Positions 1 through 5,765 of a stretch of 5,765 nucleotides of DNA are shown here, piece by piece. The stretch is from Candidatus Falkowiibacteriota bacterium (GTDB lineage: Bacteria > Patescibacteriota > Patescibacteriia > Patescibacteriales > UBA12465), in the NCBI GenBank assembly GCA_903937325.1, contig CAIZYV010000037.1, forward strand, positions 1-5,765, read 5' to 3'. Made by a program: the position numbers and the translations under genes. Every line of letters starts with the position of its first letter. Position 1 is the stretch's first letter. The notes beneath the pieces were generated by a model. The model worked only from the letters and a program-made list of their open reading frames with translations. It did not search any database and was not told the origin of the DNA.

Positions 1-927
1 ACACTTAAACAGGCGATAAAAATTAAAAATAAAGAAGTTGGTTTAGAAAAAGCTAGTAAAAAATTGGCAAAAAATTATGGCTGGATGCCGGTATTTTGTT
101 ATGGTAATTCCTGGGATAATATTTATTATCAAAAAGAATTAAATACCTTATTAAAAAAGAGTCTGAAGCAATTAGAAAATGAGCATACCAAGCTTCAAAA
201 TTATAAAAAGACTCGTAATAGAGATATTAGCGCAGCTATTTTAAAATATAAAATAAACCCTCGAGATTTACAAAAATTTATAGATTTTGGCCTAGCATTA
301 GATGCTAGGAGTGAGGCTGAATATTTTGTTAGTTATACAGGATTTTATCTCTTAGCTCTATACAAAGAAATCTCTAAAAGATTATATATATCAATTAATC
401 AGATTAGACTCCTCTATGAAGTGGAAATTATTGATTGTTTATTGGGGAAGAAAAAGGCCAATAAGCTCCTAGAATTAAATGGAAAATTACGTGGTTTTGG
501 TTATAATAAAAAAATGTCTAAGCGCTTCTATTTTTCTAGAGTAGAGGTTTTAAAATTATTTAGTTTTATTGAAAAAAATACTCGTAATATTCAAGGAAGC
601 GATGAACAACAAGGCGTCTGTGCTAGCGTTGGCAAGGCTAGAGGGATTGTGCGCATAGTGCCATCTCCAGAACAAAATGACAGAGTAAACGAAGGCGATG
701 TTCTAATAACTTACGCGACTACAGTAGATTATTTACCGGCAATGAAAAAAGCGGCGGCGATTATTACAGAAATTGGAGGGCTAACTTGCCATGCAGCGGT
801 AATTTCTAGAGAATTTGAAATACCTTGCATTGTAGCTCTTAAAAATGCGATGAAAAATTTTAAAGATGGTGATTTAGTAGAAGTTGACGCGAATAAAGGG
901 CTTATTAAAATTTTAAAACGAGCTTAA
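1..927 (+). CDS. PEP-utilising enzyme mobile-domain protein, 5' end cut by window edge
   Basis: The frame is open from base 1 to the TAA at 925-927, giving 308 visible residues. A TTG at 64 could serve as a start, but the frame continues upstream without a stop and no ribosome binding site precedes the TTG, so I treat the gene as truncated by the window edge. Visible residues about 205-305 match the swivelling phosphohistidine domain of PEP synthase, pyruvate phosphate dikinase and enzyme I. The signature is ITEIGGLTCHAAVISRE, followed by IPCIVAL; the presumed phosphorylated histidine is codon 790-792 (visible residue 264). In known families this His carries phosphate between an ATP-binding domain and a second substrate site. 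The preceding 200 residues are charged and probably helical, with an aromatic patch (YGWMPVF, then YGNSWD) near visible residues 27-40, and show no ATP-grasp motif. No PEP-binding TIM barrel follows: the protein ends just after the mobile domain. The reaction is therefore unknown. The domain call is firm; calling it PEP synthase would be too strong. Confidence 0.85.
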   Translation, partial: TLKQAIKIKNKEVGLEKASKKLAKNYGWMPVFCYGNSWDNIYYQKELNTLLKKSLKQLENEHTKLQNYKKTRNRDISAAILKYKINPRDLQKFIDFGLALDARSEAEYFVSYTGFYLLALYKEISKRLYISINQIRLLYEVEIIDCLLGKKKANKLLELNGKLRGFGYNKKMSKRFYFSRVEVLKLFSFIEKNTRNIQGSDEQQGVCASVGKARGIVRIVPSPEQNDRVNEGDVLITYATTVDYLPAMKKAAAIITEIGGLTCHAAVISREFEIPCIVALKNAMKNFKDGDLVEVDANKGLIKILKRA

Positions 928-939
928 ATTTATAAATAA

Positions 940-969
940 TTGACATTTATAAACAAAATCTGCTAAATT
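940..969 (+). promoter_or_regulatory. Probable sigma70-type promoter for the peptidase gene
   Basis: A perfect TTGACA lies at 940-945. It is followed by an extended -10 of the form TGC-TAAATT (TG at 961-962, hexamer at 964-969) with an 18-base spacer. Transcription would start near 976, leaving a 5' leader of about 75 bases before the ATG at 1051. The -35 begins 13 bases after the stop codon of the upstream gene, so the peptidase gene probably has its own transcript. The -10 hexamer matches TATAAT at four of six positions. I see no convincing hairpin or riboswitch in the AT-rich leader. Confidence 0.6.
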
Positions 970-1036
970 TGTTAGTTAAAATAAAATTAATTAATATCTA
1001 CTTTAGACTTAAAACAGTAAATTAACAACTTAATAT

Positions 1037-1041
1037 AGGAG
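1037..1041 (+). promoter_or_regulatory. Shine-Dalgarno site of the peptidase gene
   Basis: AGGAG ends nine bases before the ATG at 1051, a normal spacing, and fixes that ATG as the start. It is the only clear Shine-Dalgarno sequence in front of a gene in this window. Confidence 0.75.
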
Positions 1042-1050
1042 ATTAAAATA

Positions 1051-1692
1051 ATGAATAATATTATCATCACAGGATTTGAAAAATTTGGTGATTATGAAGA
1101 AAATATTACTGAGGTTATTTGTAAATCATCACCAATACTTTCCTCGCATTGCATTAAATACATAATTTTTCCAGTAAGAATTTTTACAAACGGCGCCGAA
1201 GATTATGGCAAAAAAATTATAGCGCTAGCCGAAGAAACCGAAGCTAAAGCAATTATTTCTTTAGGCATGGCTTCTGACGTATACGGCGTTAGAATAGAAT
1301 CTTGCGCAAGTAACTGGGTAGAAAATAAAAAATATTGTTTACCGGAAGAACAAAATAGAGTTCTGGATAAGAAATTATTACCGCATCATTTATTAAATAT
1401 TGATTTGTGCAAATGGAAGTTAGATAAAATTTTTTCTAGTTTTTTGTCAAAAAAAATAAAACATGAAGATATAATATCTGGTAATGCCAATAACTTTTGT
1501 TGCAACGCTTTAATATTTAGAACCCTGCAGGCAATTAACGCATCGAATTGCGACATACCTTACATTTATCTGCATCTACCTTGCACAAAAGCATCTCTGG
1601 GCAAAAAAATAAATTTTGACCAGACAAAATATCTTAGCTCAATACAACAAGCTCAAGAAATACTGAGTATTGTGATTGAAGCTTATAAATAA
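1051..1692 (+). CDS. Pyroglutamyl-peptidase I-like protein (peptidase family C15)
   Basis: The 213-residue product has the usual length of bacterial pyroglutamyl-peptidase I, a cytoplasmic cysteine peptidase that removes N-terminal pyroglutamate from peptides. The N-terminus ITGFEKFGD (residues 6-14) matches the family opening of the form TGFxxFG. The three catalytic positions can be placed by motif: Glu83 in GVRIESCASNW, Cys151 in NNFCCNALIF (the Cys before Asn, as in the family's FVCN motif), and His175 in YIYLHLPC (family pattern HVPY). The strand SLGMASD (70-76) corresponds to the family's SxGQAGG segment but is altered, and the region 95-135 between Glu and Cys is poorly conserved. The fold and triad therefore look intact, while substrate-binding details may differ. 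It has its own promoter and ribosome binding site and is followed by a terminator, so it is probably monocistronic. The start ATG is supported by AGGAG nine bases upstream. I leave the symbol pcp unassigned because the sequence is divergent. Confidence 0.82.
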   Translation: MNNIIITGFEKFGDYEENITEVICKSSPILSSHCIKYIIFPVRIFTNGAEDYGKKIIALAEETEAKAIISLGMASDVYGVRIESCASNWVENKKYCLPEEQNRVLDKKLLPHHLLNIDLCKWKLDKIFSSFLSKKIKHEDIISGNANNFCCNALIFRTLQAINASNCDIPYIYLHLPCTKASLGKKINFDQTKYLSSIQQAQEILSIVIEAYK

Positions 1693-1696
1693 AATA

Positions 1697-1732
1697 AAAA
1701 AGGAGGCTCTTAAACAAGCTTCCTTTTTCTTT
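1697..1732 (+). terminator. Intrinsic terminator between convergent genes, probably bidirectional
   Basis: Bases 1697-1708 (AAAAAGGAGGCT) pair with 1717-1728 (AGCTTCCTTTTT) in a 12-base-pair stem with one G-T wobble and an eight-base loop. The 3' arm ends in five T's followed by CTTT. It starts five bases after the peptidase stop codon. Read on the - strand, the same hairpin carries one A-C mismatch and runs into a T-rich tract (complement of 1690-1701). It lies 20-55 bases beyond the last gene of the convergent operon, so it can plausibly serve both units. Confidence 0.8.
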
Positions 1733-1751
1733 ACTATTCTATAAGTGGTAA

Positions 1752-2453
1752 TCAATATTTACCAAATTCATATTTAACAATTTTCTTACGTACTGGCCCA
1801 AGGAACAAAAAATACAAAGCGCCTCTAAACCATTTCCATAAAACCAGAGCGACTCCTTCTTTTTCAAGACGCCTAACAGAAAAATTTAAAAAAACCGACT
1901 TTATCATCCGATAACGACCACGCTTAGATAATCGCTTAATATAATCATAGTCTTCGCCTATAAAAATACTTTCATCAAAGCCGCCAATCAGTCGATGCTT
2001 AGAAGTTAAGGATAAAATGCCAACGCCGACGGAGGCAGGGAAGAAATACTGACCACAAAAACAAACAAGATGATAAAAAAATTCAAACAATCGATAAATA
2101 AAATGCGGAGAAGAAAAATGAAGATAAAAACCAGCAACACTTAAACTACGAGAGATAAATTCTTGATAAGATTTCTCTAAAAAACCCGCTGGCAAAACCA
2201 CGTCTGCGTCTAAAAATAAAATTACACTGCCGTTAGCTGAAGCGGCGCCATTATTACGCTGACGGGCAGGAGAACGCTTAGCATCCTGAGCAAAAATACA
2301 CCCAGCCGCTAAGGCGATATCTTTTGTTTTGTCCTCGGAAATACCATCCGAAACAATTATTTCATAATCACTAAAAGACTGGCACTTAATGGACTCCAAA
2401 AGGCGAGGTAAATACTTTTCTTCATTAAGTGTGGGAATAACAATAGAAAGCAT
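1752..2453 (-). CDS. Family 2 glycosyltransferase (GT-A fold)
   Basis: This 233-residue protein transfers a sugar from a nucleotide- or lipid-linked donor to an unknown acceptor. The N-terminus SIVIPTLNEEKYL (3-15) is the classic GT2 opening, IIVSDGISEDKT (32-43) is the nucleotide-binding region, and FLDADVVLP (80-88) holds the DxD metal and donor motif, Asp82-Ala-Asp84. GGFDESIFIGEDYD (157-170) carries the Glu167-Asp168 pair expected for the catalytic-base region. Two hydrophobic stretches (about 118-140 and 201-220) with a basic tail suggest membrane association rather than full spanning. It lacks the multi-helix C-terminus of dolichol-phosphate mannosyltransferase-type enzymes with flippase domains. 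It is the last gene of the operon. Its ATG lies one base after the stop of the glycoside hydrolase gene and has no Shine-Dalgarno sequence, which implies translational coupling. The stop is TGA. The family call is secure; donor and acceptor are unknown. Confidence 0.92.
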   Translation of the reverse strand: MLSIVIPTLNEEKYLPRLLESIKCQSFSDYEIIVSDGISEDKTKDIALAAGCIFAQDAKRSPARQRNNGAASANGSVILFLDADVVLPAGFLEKSYQEFISRSLSVAGFYLHFSSPHFIYRLFEFFYHLVCFCGQYFFPASVGVGILSLTSKHRLIGGFDESIFIGEDYDYIKRLSKRGRYRMIKSVFLNFSVRRLEKEGVALVLWKWFRGALYFLFLGPVRKKIVKYEFGKY

Positions 2454-2454
2454 A

Positions 2455-3456
2455 TTAAAATAGAGTACGAGCTAATTCCCAAAATTCTTTATTACCATGC
2501 TTATACTGCCAATACCACCACTCAACACCCCAGAGATAAGAGCGCTTAAAGCCGGTATTAACCGCAAAGCGGAGATTAGCTTGAAACTGTCCAATACTAA
2601 AAGATTTATCTGCCTCATTATTAGATAAATAAATTATTTTTCCCTGAGGAACCCAGGGCTCGGCCTGCAATTCGGCAATAATCCGCTTATCTGATGGAAT
2701 TCCCGCAAACCAAGCTTTCACACGATAAAACCATGGTGGCAGGGGGTAGCGAATATAGCCAAAAAATTTATTCCAAATAATACGATAAATCGTGGTGCCA
2801 AAAATATCAGCATACTTAGCTTCTTGGCGCCATAAATTAAGCTCCCCTGGACCAGAAACAATAATTGGCCGCTCATCTAAAGATTTAACCAGGGCTACTT
2901 CGGCAGCAAAAAATACTTCATCGCTCGGAGGACAAATACCAAAAGTATTTAAAAATGGCTCATTTTCTACCTGCCAATATAAAATAGCCGGATTGTCCTT
3001 ATAACGCTTAACAGTTTTACTCAACATCGACAAAGTATCGGCCTGCATATTAATGATATTTTCTTGACTGGTCCAATTCGGAGCATGACATTCTGGCCAA
3101 CGTGGTAATCGCCAACCGATATTAATCACAAATTTAACATCCCTTTTAGCACCTTCAGCAATTAAAAAATCATAAACGCTATAATCAAAAACCCCTTGTT
3201 CAGACTCAATTTCATCCCAGTAAACAGGCAGGCGTATTTGCTTAACTTTTAGATCATCGAGAATCGCAATATAAGCTTCTTTCCAATCAAGACCAATTTC
3301 ACTAGCGTATTTTTTAGAAAAAGTTACGCCAAAAAAATCTGGTTCATATTTAATTTGCTTATCAGTATAATTATTCTTAAATATCTTAATAAAAAAAAGC
3401 AAAGCTAAGAAAACAAGAATAATAGCTATTATAAATAATTTTCTACTTAAGCTCAT
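2455..3456 (-). CDS. Membrane-anchored TIM-barrel glycoside hydrolase, clan GH-A type
   Basis: The product has 333 residues. An N-terminal hydrophobic segment (about 7-26) after a short basic head has no obvious signal-peptidase site, so it looks like a signal anchor that places the enzyme outside the membrane. The rest resembles GH5/GH39/GH42-like (beta/alpha)8 barrels. IRLPVYWDEIES followed by GVFDYSVYD (74-95) is the usual strand-2 block. WQVENEP (161-167) supplies the strand-4 Asn-Glu, with Glu166 as probable acid/base. TTIYR (221-225) gives the strand-6 Tyr. IIAELQAEPW (259-268) should hold the strand-7 nucleophile, most likely Glu262, with Glu266 as an alternative. YLWGVEWW (307-314) is the strand-8 Trp block. 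The protein would hydrolyse or transglycosylate a beta-linked glycan. No carbohydrate-binding module is present. Its ATG overlaps the stop of the transporter gene as ATGA, so translation is probably coupled. The clan is confident, the family number is not, and the substrate is unknown. Confidence 0.83.
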   Translation of the reverse strand: MSLSRKLFIIAIILVFLALLFFIKIFKNNYTDKQIKYEPDFFGVTFSKKYASEIGLDWKEAYIAILDDLKVKQIRLPVYWDEIESEQGVFDYSVYDFLIAEGAKRDVKFVINIGWRLPRWPECHAPNWTSQENIINMQADTLSMLSKTVKRYKDNPAILYWQVENEPFLNTFGICPPSDEVFFAAEVALVKSLDERPIIVSGPGELNLWRQEAKYADIFGTTIYRIIWNKFFGYIRYPLPPWFYRVKAWFAGIPSDKRIIAELQAEPWVPQGKIIYLSNNEADKSFSIGQFQANLRFAVNTGFKRSYLWGVEWWYWQYKHGNKEFWELARTLF

Positions 3457-4394
3457 AAAGATAAAAAATATAAACCCACACTAATAATTAAAATAGCAAC
3501 ACCTTTTTGTAAAACGATAGGCCAGGTAGTATCTTCTTTTAATATTTTCGGAGCAAAAAAAGAGACTAAGGCTCCTAAAATAATAATCCAAGCATATTGA
3601 ACGCCCTGTAAGGCGTTAACCAACGCGACGGGACCGAGATAAATAGCATAATTTTGTAAAACAAAGGCAATTGAGCCTAATATTTGATTTCCCGCGACCA
3701 ATCCTTGATTACGTCTTGTTTTTGGATTGCGTGTAAACAAAGCCTTAATCTCCCGACGTGCGCGCGGAGAAAATAAAATAAAAGCAGCCGCTAAAATAGC
3801 GCCTAAGCGAGTCCATAAAAAAGTACTTAGAAATGCTTGTGTCTGATAAGCAAACTTACTACCAACAAAGAATAAAGCATAAGCTAAACCAGAACCGAGT
3901 GATAATATAATAGTTAAAAAAGAAGAATTGTTGCGCAAATTAAGAGAATCAAAAAAATTATTCCAGAAGCCATGGCGCCGCCCAGGCAAAAAGGCAACAA
4001 TTAAAACACCGACAACCAAAAAAATCATCGCAATTAATTGACTATGAGAAAACTTATCACCTAAAATAAAAAAAGAAAGTGGTAAGGAAAAAATAGGAGT
4101 CGAACCACCGATAATTACTAAAGAGCGCGAGGCCTCACCGCGTCGTAAAGCAGCATAAAGCAACAATAAAGCAGAAGCAAATAAGCCACCAAGTACTAAA
4201 TCAAGAAAAAAACCAAAAATACCAGGCCAGGACAAAAACCAAGGCGCACCGAATAAAACTAAAGAGCCCATCGCGCAAGCAATAAAAGTATAAGCGCGTG
4301 CACTGCCAACCACTTTTTCCACTAAAAATTTATCGGTCAAATTAACAATTGCCAATAAAAAATAAGCTACGAGGGCAACAAAAAACCAATTCAT
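3453..4394 (-). CDS. EamA/DMT-superfamily transporter, ten transmembrane helices
   Basis: The product is 313 residues long, almost all of it hydrophobic. I can place ten probable helices at about 1-20, 33-52, 61-83, 91-111, 118-136, 158-178, 187-208, 232-252, 262-281 and 293-312. This is the two-times-five layout of drug/metabolite transporters with paired EamA domains. The first repeat includes the typical segment STPIFSLPLSFFILGDK (98-114), where ILGDK replaces the common LGE. The second repeat shows NALQGVQYAWIIILGALVSFF (260-280). Basic loops RRGEASR (84-90), PGRRHG (137-142) and RRNPK-like residues at 211-228 suggest which faces are cytoplasmic. DMT members carry amino acids, nucleotide sugars or lipid-linked sugars (ArnE/ArnF type). 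In this operon, beside two glycosyltransferases and an exported glycosidase, a glycolipid or sugar-precursor substrate is plausible but unproven. The gene starts three bases after the upstream stop, without a Shine-Dalgarno sequence, and ends in TGA. Confidence 0.88.
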   Translation of the reverse strand: MNWFFVALVAYFLLAIVNLTDKFLVEKVVGSARAYTFIACAMGSLVLFGAPWFLSWPGIFGFFLDLVLGGLFASALLLLYAALRRGEASRSLVIIGGSTPIFSLPLSFFILGDKFSHSQLIAMIFLVVGVLIVAFLPGRRHGFWNNFFDSLNLRNNSSFLTIILSLGSGLAYALFFVGSKFAYQTQAFLSTFLWTRLGAILAAAFILFSPRARREIKALFTRNPKTRRNQGLVAGNQILGSIAFVLQNYAIYLGPVALVNALQGVQYAWIIILGALVSFFAPKILKEDTTWPIVLQKGVAILIISVGLYFLSL

Positions 4395-4397
4395 ATA

Positions 4398-5672
4398 TTA
4401 ACAATTAACAAAAATAGTTTTTTCTATATTCGTTACGCCACCCCGAGGAGCATTTAAAAAAGCATTAAGGGCGGCTCGCGCTAAGCGACCATCACGACGC
4501 CAATCAGGTAACCATTCAGCAACAAATTCAGGGGCTAAGCTATCCAGTCCCGCTCCAATTGATAACAACCATTCGCGATTGAAAACTTCTTGAGAGCCAA
4601 CCGGATTAGACATAATAATCGGCAAACCAAGACCAGCATAAAAGCTAAGTTCGGAAGGCTTTGTCCATAAAACATCTGTATCGCGTAAACATAAATTAAA
4701 CAAACGAAAATACTCCATTTTTTGCGGGTGATAAATAATTTTTACATTACCAGAATTGCTTAAATTAAGACGGTTTATTGCTTGAATAAAATAATCGTTA
4801 ACATCAAGACGGCTGCCGGCCACTAAATTTAATTTTAATTTATTTTCTTTAATCATCGGGCCTAGTTTTTCTAACAACAAAACACCAATTTCTCTTTGCG
4901 CCCCGGCGCCGCCAACCGCAAAAGTAAGAGTGAAAGGACGATCAATACCTGATGAAAAATCAAATTCTGGTAATAAAAAATTACTATAATTCCGTCTAAA
5001 ATTATTTAATGGGTCTAAAGATAAAAGACGTTTAGTTAAATCTGTTTTTAAAACACTATTTTCAGCACCGATATTTTCTAAAGGTAGAGGAAAGCCGGTA
5101 ATATGAATTTTATTACTGGCAACACCATACATTTTCAAGCGCTCACTAACGCGTTCATTCGGAGCAAAATAAATTATTCGACTAGAACGCGGATTAATTG
5201 GTGCCCAAGCACGGGAGACATCCGCGTCACAAACAACACAATAAATATCGCCTGGATAGTTATAATATTCTGCACAATAAGCCGCCACAAAAAAAGTGGT
5301 GACAAAAGGTAAGGCCTCTTTACTTAATGATTCAATTAATTTTTTACCTATCCCCCTTTTTACAGCTTTAAAAAATATCTTTTGCTGCAAAGATAAAGAA
5401 GATAAATCACGTCGAGGATAAAAATGATCAATTTTCTGAAAAGCATCCATTGCTCGAAAAACTAATTCACCTAAAAAAGGAATGCGCTTAAAATAAGAAA
5501 TTTTTTCGTATGATTTCTGACTATTTTGCCAATAAGATTTTTCCCAAGACTCAATACTACTATAAGTATTAAGATTAACAGCGCCATTATTACTTAAGTG
5601 TAGCAAAGGATAAGCAGCGCGTTGGTGCCCATAGCCCATATCAGCGGCTATTAAATTTATTTTATTATTCAT
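4398..5672 (-). CDS. GT-B glycosyltransferase resembling the MGDG synthase/UgtP/MurG group
   Basis: The product has 424 residues and is the first gene of the operon. The N-terminal domain begins INLIAADMGYGHQRAA (5-20), corresponding to the GxGHxxAA loop of diacylglycerol glycosyltransferases. VVCDADVSRAW (146-156) occupies the place of their TD...W acceptor-domain motif. IIYFAPNERVSERLKMYGV (166-184) followed by KIHITGFPL (188-196) is very like the family's linker region. The C-terminal donor domain has FAVGGAGAQ (251-259) and WTKPSELSFYAGLGLPIIM (336-354), followed by NPVGSQEVFN (356-365), matching the KPxxLxxxEAxxxGxP...GQE pattern. An atypical insert (about 200-245) separates the two halves. 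Known relatives add galactose, glucose or GlcNAc to lipids at the inner membrane face, so a glycolipid-forming role is likely; donor and acceptor are unknown. There is no transmembrane segment. The ATG follows a T-rich leader with no Shine-Dalgarno sequence; no alternative start fits better, because the GxGH loop lies only about ten residues in. Confidence 0.8.
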   Translation of the reverse strand: MNNKINLIAADMGYGHQRAAYPLLHLSNNGAVNLNTYSSIESWEKSYWQNSQKSYEKISYFKRIPFLGELVFRAMDAFQKIDHFYPRRDLSSLSLQQKIFFKAVKRGIGKKLIESLSKEALPFVTTFFVAAYCAEYYNYPGDIYCVVCDADVSRAWAPINPRSSRIIYFAPNERVSERLKMYGVASNKIHITGFPLPLENIGAENSVLKTDLTKRLLSLDPLNNFRRNYSNFLLPEFDFSSGIDRPFTLTFAVGGAGAQREIGVLLLEKLGPMIKENKLKLNLVAGSRLDVNDYFIQAINRLNLSNSGNVKIIYHPQKMEYFRLFNLCLRDTDVLWTKPSELSFYAGLGLPIIMSNPVGSQEVFNREWLLSIGAGLDSLAPEFVAEWLPDWRRDGRLARAALNAFLNAPRGGVTNIEKTIFVNC

Positions 5673-5700
5673 AAATAAAAAAAATAAGAGTAACTTCTAT

Positions 5701-5730
5701 ATTATACTATAAAAAAATCGCCCCTGAAAG
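5701..5730 (-). promoter_or_regulatory. Probable operon promoter abutting an upstream terminator
   Basis: On the - strand a perfect TATAAT lies at 5706-5701. A start near 5694-5697 would give a leader of about 25 bases that is very rich in T. No good -35 is present: with an 18-base spacer the hexamer would be CTTTCA (three of six matches), which falls in the loop and stem of the neighbouring terminator hairpin. The -10 call is reasonable; the -35 is weak. Confidence 0.5.
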
Positions 5731-5739
5731 GGCGATTTT
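5711..5739 (-). terminator. Intrinsic terminator just upstream of the glycosyltransferase operon
   Basis: AAAATCGCCC (5714-5723) pairs perfectly with GGGCGATTTT (5730-5739) in a ten-base-pair stem with a six-base loop. On the - strand it ends in seven T's (5717-5711), the stronger of the two tails; on the + strand the tail is TTTTACTTATTTT. It most likely ends a - strand transcript coming from beyond the right edge, but it could also stop + strand transcription. Only 26 bases remain to its right, with stop codons in two of the three - strand frames, so no gene can be called there. Confidence 0.8.
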
Positions 5740-5765
5740 ACTTATTTTGAAGTTATTAGAAGTGG

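Noticed and set aside
64..66. TTG as the true start of the mobile-domain protein
   Set aside because: The same frame stays open to base 1 with similar composition, and no Shine-Dalgarno sequence precedes the TTG, so truncation by the window edge is more likely.
976..1050. Possible riboswitch or structured leader before the peptidase gene
   Set aside because: The leader is almost entirely A and T, with no stable stem or conserved riboswitch core that I can identify.
2792..3004. A 70-codon open frame on the + strand inside the glycoside hydrolase gene
   Set aside because: It lies wholly antisense to a well-supported gene, has no ribosome binding site and no recognisable motif; it is a shadow frame.
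1752..3455. Possible recoding of TGA (genetic code 25, seen in some CPR lineages)
   Set aside because: TGA ends the GT2 gene and the transporter gene at normal family lengths, the latter in a classic ATGA overlap, and I see no internal in-frame TGA. The standard bacterial code fits, although in both cases another stop follows within a few codons, so this is not absolute proof.
5103..5312. A 69-codon open frame on the + strand inside the GT-B gene
   Set aside because: It is antisense to the conserved CDADVSRAW and APNERV regions of the real gene and has no start signal or motif of its own.
5691..5755. Inverted repeat TAACTTC (5691-5697) / GAAGTTA (5749-5755) flanking the terminator and promoter, a possible operator
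   Set aside because: Seven AT-rich bases on each arm about 50 bases apart can easily occur by chance, and no regulator gene is nearby.

Overview
This is an AT-rich, densely packed bacterial window with six protein-coding genes, short intergenic gaps and no rRNA, tRNA, CRISPR array or insertion sequence that I can see. The low GC content, small gene spacing, mostly leaderless-looking or Shine-Dalgarno-poor starts, and the mix of divergent envelope enzymes suggest an uncultivated lineage such as the Patescibacteria/CPR. That placement is an inference, because no taxonomic marker gene is present.

Left part (1-1740, + strand). The window opens inside a gene whose C-terminus is a PEP-utilising-enzyme mobile (swivelling phosphohistidine) domain, preceded by a mostly helical region that does not look like an ATP-grasp domain. 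After a 123-base gap with a strong-looking promoter (TTGACA plus an extended -10) and a good ribosome binding site comes a divergent pyroglutamyl-peptidase I (peptidase C15) homologue with a recognisable Glu/Cys/His triad. A hairpin terminator at 1697-1732 closes this half. It is also well placed to stop the convergent operon from the right.

Right part (5706-1752, - strand). Four genes are packed with gaps of 3 bases, a 4-base ATGA overlap and 1 base, so they almost certainly form one operon. In transcription order they are: a GT-B glycosyltransferase resembling the MGDG-synthase/UgtP/MurG group; a ten-helix EamA/DMT-family transporter; an N-terminally membrane-anchored TIM-barrel glycoside hydrolase of the clan GH-A type; and a GT-A family 2 glycosyltransferase. 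The likely theme is cell-envelope glycoconjugate or glycolipid metabolism: sugar transfer at the cytoplasmic face (both GTs), movement of a lipid-linked or small substrate across the membrane (EamA), and trimming or remodelling outside (GH). The combination is inferred from context; no substrate can be read from the sequence.

The operon promoter is compressed against an upstream intrinsic terminator (5711-5739). The -10 box begins only four bases after the U-tract, so any -35 contact must lie inside the terminator hairpin. None of the four operon genes has a clear Shine-Dalgarno sequence, in contrast to the peptidase gene.
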